This document shows, piece after piece, positions 11,426-22,588 of a DNA stretch of 52,896 nt (positions are counted from its first letter, which is position 1; each line of letters begins with the position of its first letter). The translations under genes were made by a program, and so were the position numbers. Source of the DNA: Ectocarpus siliculosus (Eukaryota; Sar; Phaeophyceae; Ectocarpales; Ectocarpaceae); NCBI GenBank assembly GCA_000310025.1, contig FN649752.1:1-52896 (forward strand), read 5' to 3'. Under the pieces are notes generated by a model. That model did no database searches and had not been told where the DNA came from. It saw nothing but the letters and a program-made list of their open reading frames with translations.

Positions 11426-14400
11426 CTAGTTATCCAGCAACAACGCCTTGCCCTTCTCGAACGTCAAGAAGGACTGCACGCTAACCCGCGTCCCCATGGG
11501 GAAACCTTGGGCAGCGTGCGGCCGCTGGACGCACAGAAGAACCAGGTCCCCCGGCGCCACCTTGATCACCCGGGGGGGGGGCAGCTTTCTCCGCAGCAAC
11601 GCCTGCCCCTCCTCTCCCTGCACGGTCAGATGCGACAGCGTCTCCGCGTGGCGGAAGAAGTCCCAGCGAGACCGCACCGCCAACGGCCACACCGCGAGCT
11701 CGCCTCCCGTGGGTGGGACCTTCAAGTAAACGTTGGCGCTGAAGGTTCCCCTGCTCTCGACCATGGGCGCGAGCTCGTCGACGTGCATGAAACCTTCGAC
11801 GTACCTGGTGGGGCCCCGCATGACCCTCGCCACCCCGGCTAGGAAAGCCTTCCCCGCCTCGTTTTTCCTCACGCTCGCGCCCTCCGGCCACACCTCGTCC
11901 AGCTCAAGCCGGAGCTTGTCTAACGGCCCTAGCAGGGGTGACTGATGCTGCTGTTGTCCGGCCTCACCTCCGTTATCTCGCCACCATCGCATGTTGGACA
12001 GAGCGCCGTCGAAGTAGGCTGGTATTTGTGGTATTATTGCGTTGATGGGTGGGCGCATGGAAAAGAAATGGGGGTCGGGTGAGCGGGGCCAACGATTCAC
12101 GCTCTCCCATATGCCTGTGGTTCATCCACGGACCTCGTTTAGTTGCAGCAGTTCTTTGAAGTTCCACCGGCGGCATTGATTTTATTAGCCTCGATTTCGG
12201 CTCTCTCTACATAGTTACATAGCATGTGCCACACGGCGACCGGCAGCTCTCGTCTGTCCTGCGGTCTTGGTTGCTACTAGAACAGTACAGCAGTACACGC
12301 TGAACGGAATCCCGGCCTTTGAAACACACAAGCATAATAGAGAGGGGCTACAAAAACTCATGAAGCATACGAAATTTGGTCGACGTGCATTCATACGCTG
12401 ACAACTACCGCGTGTGGCACAGGGTCGCATCTCCCTAGCGTCTCTCGAAGAAGTTTAGGTTCCTTCCTTTCATGTTGCCTGATTTTAGTGGCGAATTTCC
12501 CAGGATCGATTCTGCCTCCTGCCCACAAATGGTTGGGGAGGGACAACCAAAAACATAACAACACCTTCCTTCTCGAAAGTATGGAATTTCTCGTCACGCG
12601 GCGGAAGGACGTGGTGCACCCGTCGAAACCTCTCAAAAGATCTCAAAAGATCGCGAAGAATTAGAACTGATACTATTCGGCTACTTGTATCCACCCCTAA
12701 TAGAAGCCTCCTTTCCGCCTTATTTTCCGCCTTCTTGCACACAAGAACAAGGGGGTAACGTGGAGATATAGTATAGTAGATTAACTTCAGAAAGGGTCAC
12801 ACCTACTACTGTACAACATCTCTCTCTGTCCAGGACTACAGCAGCAAAGTCACCGCCCGCACATGTTTTAAGAACCTCTAACTGTCGCCGAGGCTGAGTT
12901 TCTTACAGTGCCTAGTGCTACTGTATGCTACACATGGCCACTCAAAAGGTTTTACAGCAGTAACGTTGGGTTTTTCAACCGAGCTCACAAATGGTGCTCA
13001 GGTTCTAGATTTTGAGTTTTTCGAGGCAATATAAATTTCTTATTATAGCTGACTGCCAAGTTCTTAAGCGCGGGCGCTAACAGTCAGTAGTAGTGAATCA
13101 CGCATCATTTTGCACATCAAATTTGTATCATGAAGGTACAGTATCACGCTTTGGAGAAAGTACGGAGTATTGTGTCTTTGTGGCAGATTCATCAGCTACA
13201 GCAGTATACGAGCGCATCTGCCGAGAAGAAGATGGCATGCGCTCCAGCACTGTGCAACAGAGATACAGCAGATGGGTGCAGAGTAGCTTGCGAGTTATCT
13301 AAACCACAGATAGATGCAAGCCGCAGCAGCAGTCGGCACCGAACAATTACAACGTCGGCAACCGCCACAGCAGCAGTAGAGCCGCCGGTCTATTCCTGTC
13401 AGTATGTATGTATGTCTCTAGATGACGGGAAGAAAACAGTGCCGGCCCGCTCGTAGGCAACACCTTCGTCAGAAACCGAGGCTCAGAATTTTGAAAATAT
13501 AAGAAAAAAGTGCCGAAGAAATTGAGCTCATTTGATCGTTGAGTGATAAAGAAATGGACTAATAAGAAATAGCACGATTTCGACTTCCTAGACACAAGAA
13601 ACAGAGGAATCATGGCTGGCCGCAGGAATTAAGGAACGGCCTCCGCGCGCATACAACGGGCGGGGGGGCTATCATATCGCCACAAGTAAGCGTCGACGGA
13701 CCCCCCTGGATGCGACGCCGCTTCGCCAAAACTTTTGTTCTTCATGCACAAGGAAGGCACTGCCTCTTTCAGACACCTCCATCGGTAACCTCGAGAGGTT
13801 GTCGAGCTATCTTTGTTGATGTCGGCTACATAAAAGAGAGCAGTCACACAGATAGAAGCACGTTAGGGTTAACAAGCCCATCGACGACACGTTCTGGTCG
13901 CATGTGGAGTGCAAAGCTTCGTGTGGAAAAGGAAATGGCGTTGATAACAAATTATGCAATTTGCATGGTGAAAACAAAAGGATAGCGAAAATAAGAAATT
14001 GTGCAATAATTCTCATCGAGAAAAAAAGAAACGATGACATAAGAAATCCAGCTCACTAAGGTCGGTGGTGGTATGACCCGTGGTTCCGTTTGGAGCCACG
14101 GCCTCCGCTCGTGTCGGAGCTGTCTGACGCCCCATTGCGTCCGCGGTGTTTGGCTTTCGACCCCTGCTTACCGCGTGTCGTGCGGTTGCCACCGGAGCTG
14201 GAGGAGTGACGACTTTTGTTGGCCTTGCGTGCGGGAAATTGGCCTTGGAACGGCTGTAGGGCCGGCTTGCGAGAGTAGTCGATTGTAGTGTCCGAGCGGT
14301 TGCGGTAGGCTCCTGCGGCAGTGTCGACGAAGGCAGTGAGGGCATTGGCTACCGCGATGGTGGCGGTGGTGGAGATGCCGTTGTCCTTGCTGTGATCGAC

Positions 14401-17280
14401 ATAGGACCAGAGGTGTGAGCGGCTTTTTGAACTCGGTCCCGGTGTGGGTTGCTGAAGATGCTCTGGTACGTGCAGGCGATCACGACCAGCGGGGTCGAGT
14501 GGTACCATGCTGTGGAGTCTTCGAGCCTACGGCGCGTGGCGGCGGCGTACGTGGGCTTAACGCCCGTGACCTCCAGATTTCTTGGATGGGATGGGCCAGC
14601 GGGGGAAGGCGGGGTGGGTGAAGAGACGGCGGTTTTGCGCATTCCGCTCTTGATGCGACGCCTGTTTGAGCTCTGTGATGTGGTATAGTTGTTGCATGGG
14701 TTGTCCCTCTCCGAGATGGCTTCTAATTCCTCCGACTCCGCAAGGTCAAGGGCTTGTTGTTGTTCACGCTGCTGGCCCTCCAAGCCATCTCGGAGAGGGA
14801 CAACCCATCCGACGACTTCACCACATCACAGAGCTCAAACAGGCGTCGCATCAAGAGCGGAATGCGCAAAACCGCCGTCTCTTCACCCACCCCGCCTCCC
14901 CCCGCTGGCCCATCGTCGCCATTCCCAAGAAATCTGGAGGGCTTCGCATCACCGTCAATTACCAGAAAGTCAACCGCATCAGCAGCTTCAGCCAACTACC
15001 TGTTCCTCTTGTGGATGAGATCATCAACAAACTGCCCCAGGGCTCAATCTTCTCGCTCTTCGACTTCACGGGCTCCTTCCACCAAATTCCCGTGCCCCCC
15101 GACACAATTCCGCCTACTGCATTCGCCACACCTACTCGCCTCTTCGAGTGGCTCAAAATGCCAATGGGTGCCAGTCAATCTTCCGGCTGGTGGATGAAGG
15201 TCATCAATGAGGTCATCCAAAACTTAGAAGGTGTCGACGTTACCTCGACGATGTGTTACTCTACGACAAAACACCGGCGGATCACGTACGCACCATGCGA
15301 GCCTTCTTGCAACGGCTGCGCAAGCACAAGCTCAAGCTTTCCCCGCCCAAGGCCACCATCGGCACGACACACTCTTCATTCTTGGAACACACCACTACTC
15401 TCTACGACATCAGGTCCAACGCCAACAAAGTCGCTGCACTCGCGGCTATGCCAATGCCAACCGACATCAAGAAACTTCGCTCCCTCCTCGGCGGTCTGAG
15501 CTACTACCGCAGCTTCGTCAAAAACTTGTCTAAGAGAGCCCTGTCACGATCCTCCTCAAGAAAAACCCGTCCTTCACCTTCACCTCCGACATGGAAGCCA
15601 TCGTACGAGAGATCCTCAATTCTCCGAACCGCCAATTCTCGTCTTCCCCGACAGGAAAGCCATCGAAGACGGCACCAGACCTCTCCGCCTCCACTGCGAC
15701 GCAAGCCTCGACGGTCTGGGCGCGACACTACGGTAGCTCTGCCCCTGATTTTATCATCGGACGCTTTCCGCACTTCTTTGCTCTGCCTTCATAGCCACTG
15801 TCAGCCTACGCTGCTTGCCCCAGTTTCCCCTTGTTTCAATTCTGCCCTTTTGCTAGCCGAGAGCTTAGCTATCTTGAATTCCACGTAGAGGTGTGGGAGA
15901 GGTTTGTGACGCTCCGTATTCTCGAGTCTAGAGTTGATGCTTTCCCCCTCTTCAGGTTCTAACCTCTGCGTTTATGTCCCCTCAAGGTGGGCTAGTGTTA
16001 CGGTATTTGGACCCTTGGGCTAAGATACCATCTGGGCGGGTATATATTTCAGGAATATCCCGACCAACTGCCCAGATTCATATTATTTAATCTTCTGACT
16101 TCGGGTAGACAACGGTTAGTAGCAACAAGCGATGTGCAAGCGTTCCCTCTTGCTCATTGCTGCCTGGGAATGAGCGATAGCGAGCGACTGAGAGAGAAAG
16201 GAAGGATAAGGAAGGAAACAGACTGAAGAAGCGAAGCGGCTCCAACCTGCACACAGGTCGAACTACTGTAGCTCTACTCTTAACCCGCGTAAGAGATCAT
16301 CACACCTCGTCACAGCGGCAATAAGATTTGAGCCTCAGCTGGAATATTGTACGTGTTTCTTACGAGCGGGCCGGCATTGTACACCAACGACATGCGAGAT
16401 TAACCTTTACCCTGTGAATACTGCTGTAGGCTACAGATTAGGGAGCTGGTGTATCTACAGTAGTGCTGATCATTGATGATTCATGCATTGGAGAGAGTCG
16501 ATTGCTGCTGGGGGCTCCGCAGTTGAGGAGACTGATCATCATTGCATTTGGCTCACTCAGCGGGTGATAGAAAAAGGCAAACCGTATCTGAATCACCGCT
16601 AGATGTCACAACCTAACACCTCCTTAACCCGTCATCACCGTTGCTTCCACGCACGAGAAACACACACGCTGTAGTACCACTGACCAACGGTAACTGTGAA
16701 TAACCCCCCCCCCGGTCTCACCTGCGACAGATTCGGGCCCCTCGCTGGCAGCCACGTTGAAGGGCTTGCCGACGCTCAAAACATCGCTTGACTCTAGCCC
16801 TCTCGGTGAGGACACCTTCCAGTTCTGCGTCGACTGACCCTCTAGTCTAGCGGCCGCGCTAGCAGCAGCCTGGGCCGGATAGAATCCCGGTACGTGGACG
16901 GCGCATACTCGGTGAGCGAAGAGGTCTGCAAGATCGCCCTGGTTGAGGAAAGAGCGTGTAATGACCTTGACGGAAGGCTCTTCGAACAGGTCCTTGATGC
17001 ACCCAAACCGCCGCTCGAGCTCCCTAGCGAATAGAGCAACACCATCTCGCCTCTCCGACGTTGCCAGAAGCCCACCTAGCTCCCTTGCGCGCTTCATCTC
17101 CGTCTGTCTGACTGCACTCTGCGCTTTTCCGCCATCTTGTTCGTTGTTGTTCGTGCAGGCATCACCCGCATCTGCAAGCCTTCCAACCTTTTGAGACCTG
17201 ACCGCCCGCGACTGCTCGGCTGCTCCTGCTGACGCCGGACATCGGGTTTTTGAGCCAGCTACTAAGCTAAGGGGCGCCAA
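11426..17280 (-). CDS. 2OG-Fe(II) oxygenase-like protein, two exons
   Basis: Exons on the minus strand are about 17280-16722 and 12018-11426 (stop). The donor GCAG/GTGAGA (phase 1) joins the acceptor ATACCAG/CC in phase. The second exon carries the iron-binding triad of 2-oxoglutarate-dependent oxygenases: H-V-D (11783-11785 and 11777-11779), a distal His in RPHAAQG (11516-11518), and Arg in GTRVSVQSF as likely 2OG ligand. Supporting context is WPEGASV, GELAVWPL and PGDLVLL. The first exon supplies the N-terminal part (ITRSFLNQGDLADLF...NWKV...VGKPFNVA). This family hydroxylates proteins or small molecules; the substrate is unknown. The frame stays open upstream without Met; the first in-frame Met is at 17097 (322 residues from there), so the 5' limit is provisional. 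The 4703-bp intron (12019-16721) contains a MITE-like element, a palindrome and a gypsy fragment. Confidence 0.75.
12834..13092 (-). mobile_element. MITE-like element, copy 2 (intron of oxygenase gene)
   Basis: Read on the minus strand it begins CTACTGACTGTTAGCGCCCG and ends with AGAGGTTCTTAAAACATG and GTGCGGGCGG. It shares the TTTGTGAGCTCGGTT block with copy 1. Both ends show the same GCGCCCGC...TTAAGAAC inverted terminus. Confidence 0.65.
14056..14570 (-). pseudogene. Possible retroelement gag-like remnant
   Basis: A minus-strand frame (14508-14056) ends in a basic, Ser/Gly/Arg-rich tail. An overlapping frame at 14349-14570 contains TAWYHSTPLVVIACTYQSIF. It abuts an inverted piece of gypsy pol, so it is likely part of a retroelement, but no zinc knuckle is visible. 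This is a weak call. Confidence 0.25.
14573..14936. repeat. Palindrome made from gypsy pol sequence: arms 14573-14728 and 14780-14936
   Basis: The right arm, reverse-complemented, repeats the left arm almost exactly over CGGGGTGGGTGAAGAGACGG, TTGATGCGACGCCTGTTTGA and GGGTTGTCCCTCTCCGAGAT. The spacer is about 50 bp. The right arm continues into the reverse transcriptase at 14936, so the left arm is an inverted copy of the start of that pol fragment. Confidence 0.9.
14776..15742 (+). pseudogene. Ty3/gypsy pol fragment (RT to start of RNase H), frameshifted
   Basis: Pieces of a gypsy reverse transcriptase follow one another in changing frames. The first piece has PIVAIPKKSGGLRITVNY, LPQGSIFSLFDFTGSFHQI and FEWLKMPMG (about 14880-15225). 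The YLDD catalytic box follows in the next frame (about 15240-15265), with LRSLLGGLSYYRSFVKNLS near 15475-15525. Then ILLKKNPSFTFTSDMEAIV lies in a third frame, and HCDASLDGLGAT (first RNase H aspartate) in a fourth near 15690-15735. At least three frameshifts and a stop make it non-functional. No integrase or LTR was found. It lies in the oxygenase intron on the opposite strand. Confidence 0.88.
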
Positions 17281-18431
17281 AGCCGGGGCGCACCAGGTGG
17301 ATGTCGAGTGCTCCTGCTGTTCCAGCTGGCGTCAGACATAGAGTGAGTGTTCCAATGGACACTCGGTAAGGCGCACTGCAGCTGTAAGCAAGCCTCTTTC
17401 CCCCCGCAACGCACATGTACACAGCGAAACTTGACTGTTGAGTGTCACAGCAGTATCACCCACTTGCCGTTGAACCTGTACAGCAGTGTACAGCAGTGTT
17501 AGTGTTACTGGGGAATGCTGAATGCTGAGTAGTAGCACGTATGTGGCGAAACACTCTCACCCTACACTACAGCAGCACTACTGTAACATGTGGTCGAAGG
17601 TCCAAGGTCAATGCTCTTGACCGCAATCACTTCTTCTCCGCGTGCAAATGCCTCAGAGTGCGCAACACCAGACACAGCACTCGTATCATCATGTGACTTT
17701 GTAACAAGCAGCAGTGGAAGTTCTGGCTGCAGCGCCAAGCAGGCCGACTGCTGTTGGGTATTGGTGTAGACTATCTATGCAGCGTTGTCCAATAACATAT
17801 GCCAATAGTGTCGAGCATGTACTCAACGGTATTGGGCCCCTCGAACCGTTACAGTAATGGCGTAAGCGCGGCATGTGCAACCGAAGCGCGGAGCCTTCGC
17901 ACTTCACTTCGCACAGATCTCGATGCCAAATCTGCTCAAGGGTCTCGAGTATATATGCTGGTAAAGACCGTGGGCATTCGGGGCAGGCGTGGTGCTTGCT
18001 GTATATACCCGTTGCTACATTGCAGGTGGACGTGTCTTACCCCACCAGTAAGTAGTATTGTAGCAGTAGACCCATGTATTCTGCGAACGTTTGGGGATGG
18101 TGGTGCGATGTAAGCGTTTCTCGAACGAACTCTGCGATATCTATGCATCCACCATATGCTGTCCCCTCCTTGCTATCTCGCCAGTACGCCCCTCAACCGA
18201 CTCGCGCGCACTTGTAGCTGTGACGTCACGTGACGACTGATTGGTTGCCGGGTGTGAAGGGACTGAGTGTTCGGGAAACTCACACGATACAGAGTCTCGC
18301 GCAGCACGCGCGATCCACAATCAGACTGAGGACCGCAGCCAAAATTTGATGGTAGTCATGATTGCAGGTACCCTGATCGAAGAATAACCTAATAATAGCA
18401 ATCGCCTTCCTCATTCGTTGGACATTGGTCA
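17281..18431. other. No supported gene; divergent upstream region of oxygenase gene and gene B
   Basis: The oxygenase gene reads leftward and gene B rightward, so this is probably a shared 5' region. Two TACAGCAGTG motifs lie at about 17479 and 17489. A CRE/G-box/CCAAT-like cluster lies at 18221-18244. No protein family is recognisable. Confidence 0.5.
18221..18244. promoter_or_regulatory. Candidate promoter cluster: CRE, G-box, inverted CCAAT
   Basis: TGACGTCA (18221-18228) overlaps CACGTG (18227-18232), followed by ATTGG (18240-18244), the complement of CCAAT. These are known bZIP, bHLH/bZIP and NF-Y binding sequences in eukaryotes. The position, about 200 bp before the candidate first exon of gene B, fits a promoter. 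No function is proven. Confidence 0.35.
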
Positions 18432-18439
18432 TTGGATGG

Positions 18440-18539
18440 TATTAAACAGGCGGGCGCCGCACCCTCCACAGCTGGCCGGGGGCCGCCGCCATCTACCCCA
18501 GCTAGCAGAGCCCGAAATGACCAACCGAAGCAGAGGAAG
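18440..18539 (+). CDS. Candidate upstream exon of 4-TM gene B
   Basis: A GC-rich, Pro/Ala-rich stretch ends RNDQPKQRK at an AAG/GTGAGC donor in phase 0, matching the phase-0 acceptor at 19203. A basic cytosolic segment before the first membrane helix would make sense. No in-frame ATG or clear acceptor was found, so this is a suggestion only. Confidence 0.28.
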
Positions 18540-19203
18540 GTGAGCAAAAATAACGTTTCCCTCAAAAAATGCTTCCGAGATATGCATACACACACAAACG
18601 AAGTCGGCTACATCTACTGATGCCGCGTGCCATTTCCCTCCCCTTTTAATCCTTTTAATGAACGTTCTCGTGTTGTGAAGGTGGTACAGTCCCGCTGTGG
18701 ACTAGGCTATGTACGTCCTCCAGGCCGAAAACTCTTTTTCATTCACGTCCTTGCATTAGAATGAGAAGGGAGCAGAGTAATAGTGCCACGGGGATTTCGT
18801 TTATTTTTCAGCAACGTCGCTGCCCTATCCCTGGCCTGGGAGAATGTCTGGACCGTTATTTTCGAGATTTGAAGGCACCCCCTGGTTGTATCTTTAGGGG
18901 CATTACGGCACTACTGTTGAGCTTGAGGTCTCTGGCTGCTGTTGCCATCGACGTACTGTACTGCAATGTAACTGCCGTTGCAAAGGGAGGGCAATTTTTG
19001 GTTTGTCGGGCTGTTTCTCCCCCGCCGTGGAGGACCTGTGCCCGATTCTGCTGTTTGCTCAAAACATCCAATGGTTCTTATCCACATCGTATGCATATGG
19101 CCATTTGTTGGTCGGTTGTGCAGACCGATTCCATACCATACCTTGGTTGATTTTCCATCTGCGTTTCGATGCTTGGCTCTTTTTGCTCCCTCTTGTCCCG
19201 CAG

Positions 19204-20723
19204 GTGTTTTTGGTCTATTGGGCAGTCTGCTTCGCGACGGCCATAACGTGGCTGTTTGCCGTGGCCGCAGCATCAGACGATGCGTGGCTACAGTTCGAAG
19301 GGTATCCTTTGCTCAAGCTTGGAGAGCGCTGCGAATTCTCTGCGTCGTTCTGCGATTATTGTGAGTGTGGTATGCGTTGTGGTGACTCGTAAGCTCTACT
19401 GACACTATTTCTAATACGATCGATGAGTGTCAGTAAATTATGTCTACATGTCTATATGCGATACGGCCATATTCGCCGTCCCAATTATCACCCCCACGAT
19501 GGAACAGCGATATATACCGCTGTGGAAAGATCAGACATGAGAAATTCGAAAAAGGGAATCGTCCTCGACAGACGTTGGGAAGTTGTAGCGTACCCTTTAT
19601 GAGTGCGATCTCTGCAGAGAGGTGTATGGTGCATTTTATGTGTTTTGCCGCAGCTTGCCCTATCCCTAGCCCTTGCCTCCCGTTTTGTACACTTTTATGC
19701 TTCACCCATCTTCAACTTGTCACGCTCTACAGCCGTGTCTAGTATCTCTCTGGCGCCATCCTCTTTGGTTCATGGATATGATAGAGCACAGGAATCATGC
19801 ATGTGACTATCCCTGAGTTTTGACTCATCTTCATCTTTGTCTTGTTTAACTATCTCTTGTCCTTGCCCACGCACCCTTTGGCCTGTCTGACCCCCCCCCC
19901 TCCCCGCCGGACCGCCGTGAATCATGCCAATCTCATCCCAACCTCAGACAAGACGGGGACGGCGTTCCAGTTTTTCGCTGCCATCGTCATCAGCGCCACC
20001 GTTGTCGTGATGATCGTGGCGGCTTTCAAGCCAGCTCCCGCCACGGGAAGGCTTGGGGCAGCAGCCGGGACGATGCTGCTAGTGTTTTCTGTGCTCCAGC
20101 TCGCGGCCTTCTCCATCATGGCTGCTTCTGCCGGGAGACGTGAGTACGCTATTAATAGATTAATAGTACATGAGAGAATATGAGGTGTTCCGTGGCACAG
20201 TTTTCTTGAATCGCGTCCTCGTCAGTATATGTAGCCTCGTAGCCTCCTCCGCAAGTCACACGCGAGGCCGGAATTTTGTCGCAATATCGTTAGCCATGCC
20301 GTGCAGTTTTACGCCGTGTGTCTCTTGGCAACAGTAGTAATGGCCACAGCTTGTTCATCTCCGACCTTTGCTCTAGACTGCATCTCGTCCTTGATAATAC
20401 CCGCGTGTGCCCCAGACGGAACTGCTGTCCGTCTCTCTCTCTTGTTCCTCTTGACGCCCCCCCCCGTGCTTGCTGTGACTCCCGCTCCGATGGCAGTAAA
20501 TCGTGACAACGACAACTACTTCCAGATCAAAGCGGGGCCTACCATTGGCGTCGCCGTGATTGCTTGGGTCTTCGGTCTGGCAGGAGGCAGTGCGATCCTG
20601 CTCCTACGCCCTCACGCAACTCCCGGGCAGGACGGACCATTGAGGAGGTTTTCGCGTCGGGAGGGGGTTCGTAGCGCACCGCGCCCGCGAGCGCCGTCCT
20701 CCCCTTCCGGCGTAACAATCTAA
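19204..20723 (+). CDS. 4-TM membrane protein, gene B (paralogue of gene A)
   Basis: Exons are 19204-19360, 19948-20139 and 20497-20723 (stop), joined by GTGAGT donors and the acceptors TTGTCCCGCAG, CCAACCTCAG and CGATGGCAG. All phases agree. This gives 191 residues plus an unresolved N-terminus. Order: TM1 (VYWAVCFATAITWLFAVAA), a SDDAW loop with C-x6-C, TM2, PAPATGRLG, TM3, TM4 (IGVAVIAWVFGLAGGSAILL) and a basic Arg/Pro-rich tail. It matches gene A block by block, with middle exons of equal length (192 nt). The tails differ: Ala/Pro-rich in A, Arg-rich in B. The frame of the first exon is open further upstream to 19003, but the pyrimidine-rich acceptor and the gene A comparison favour starting at 19204. 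The two genes lie on the same strand about 11.4 kb apart. Confidence 0.74.
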
Positions 20724-21737
20724 CTTGGTTCTTGTCACGCGTGGCTAAATGACAGTGGGGAGGGCAGGCGGTTTTTTTTTGTCGTATGCATACGGTACCC
20801 TAGGAAGGGATGAAGTAGACGGCGAATGCTAGGTGGAGGCTGGATTGTTCTCGCTGCTCTCTCCCGTTTTTCTTCTGCAATTCTTCAGCAGGTAGGTCAC
20901 TATTGCAATAAGTTATTGAGGAAGGAAGTTGGTCTCTACAACAGCTGTTGTTTGTTTTGCCCTCTGAAGACCGTCCCCTTTTATCAGAGGATACGACTGG
21001 CGTACCTCTTTGATGCAAAATATATTTACTTGCTTAATGGATAGACTGAATGGGGGGGGGGGGGGGGTAGAGAACTACCCCAACGGATGCCCGGTCGTGG
21101 TGCTCCTTAACGATGCAATGTTCTGCCAGGTTGTGTGGTGGCGTAGTCGAGAGCGGCATGGGTAGGCTTGGTCTTGTCAGATTGAACGCCACCAACAATA
21201 CTAAAAGCGGTGCAGCCAGCACTGACCTGTGGGGCATGGCTAATTAACGGTTTCTTTCTTCGCTGTAGTTTTCGTTGAGTGTACAAGGAAGAGGGCGGCG
21301 TCCTCTTTTTGTTTTTGTAGCACCAGATTGATTCCGTTTACGGCAGTACCATGCGTGTATAGAGAGTTGATTGTTTGGTTTTCTGCCGGACCAGGGAGTG
21401 ATGACATGAGTGTCTTGTATATATCAGTGTAATCTCCTCTTACACGGTAGAATGCGCCAGCAAAAGCCGAACAAGGCCGATTAAGGATACGAATCCTCGC
21501 GCTTGTCTTGTTGCTCAGATGTTGGCAGTCGCCTTACCTAAGAGGTAATATCCATGCCGTGCGAACGCCGCACTAGCAATGGTGCTAGATGCTGTCGATG
21601 GCATGCTTTTTCCTCTGTGTTGTGCACGCTCAAACGCAACGCTTGCTGGGTACTACTGCTGCACGGACACAGACAGCGGACGGTGTATGTATTTCGCGTG
21701 CTCTTTTCGGAGTTGAGGTATATACATCCGGTGGCAT

Positions 21738-21775
<38 letters not shown>

Positions 21776-22588
21776 GAGGAAAAAGGGGGGGGANNNNNNN
21801 NNNNNNNNNNNNNNNNNNNNNNNNNNNNNNNNNNNNNNNNNNNNNNNNNNNNNNNNNNNNNNNNNNNNNNNNNNNNNNNNNNNNNNNNNNNNNGGGGGGG
21901 CAGGAGGAGGATGCAGCGTGCGCCAGGACGGCATCGTGCCCTATCCTGAAATCATGTCACCATAGACGCATTGCTCTGTTCACTCATATGCACTCTTGCG
22001 TTTCTACATGTACCTGGTGTAGGCTAAACCGGTAACCCCGAGGTTATTTATAGAGGCTGCAGACCACGGACACGTGATAGCAAGGACGGAGAGACCAGAA
22101 CCCCCCCCCCATGAACCCCTCTCCCCATTGCCTCCCTCTCCTTTTTAGATCTTCCCACAAAGTACTCGTGTTCTCCTCGTCCCCAATGGATGGACTCAGA
22201 CCAACGAACGAACACTTCCCTTCCCTCACTCCGTGGTGCGAATTCGGAACATGATGCGCTTGACACCTTTTATATCTAGACTGCAACACAGCAGAGGGAG
22301 AAAGTGCATGTTGATGTTTTTCAAAGACGTGGTGATACGTGATACCCACCGTGTTGCAGGCAGGGCGTTTATGTCTTAGGCTTCTTTCCGCCTTCCTGCT
22401 GCGCCCTGTCTCCGGCTGCGCCCCAGCTGCCACAGACCCCCCGCGAACCGCAGCAGCAGAAAGCCGGCATGATAGGCATGCTGTGGGCTCCCGTTGCGGG
22501 TACGCCTCCGCGTTGTGCATCAACTCCCGAAAATGAAATTCTCAGCCTGCACTTCTCACGCGTACAGAGCATATTCGCGAGCAAGAGG
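20724..22588. other. No supported gene; contains poly-G runs and an assembly gap
   Basis: The stretch lies between gene B and VPS36. It includes poly-G runs at 21052-21067 and 21742-21774 and the N gap. The VPS36 frame is open back to an ATG at 22469, so that gene's 5' end could start there. Nothing else is recognised. Confidence 0.5.
21742..21900. other. Poly-G tract and 100-N assembly gap
   Basis: A G33 run (21742-21774) and a shorter G8 run precede exactly 100 N (21794-21893), followed by G7. The round number suggests a placeholder gap of unknown real size caused by a homopolymer. Confidence 0.97.

Noticed and set aside
18432-18620. Apparent start codon for gene B at 18432
   Set aside because: The codon is TTG. 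The nearby ATG at 18436 is in another frame that reaches the donor in the wrong phase.
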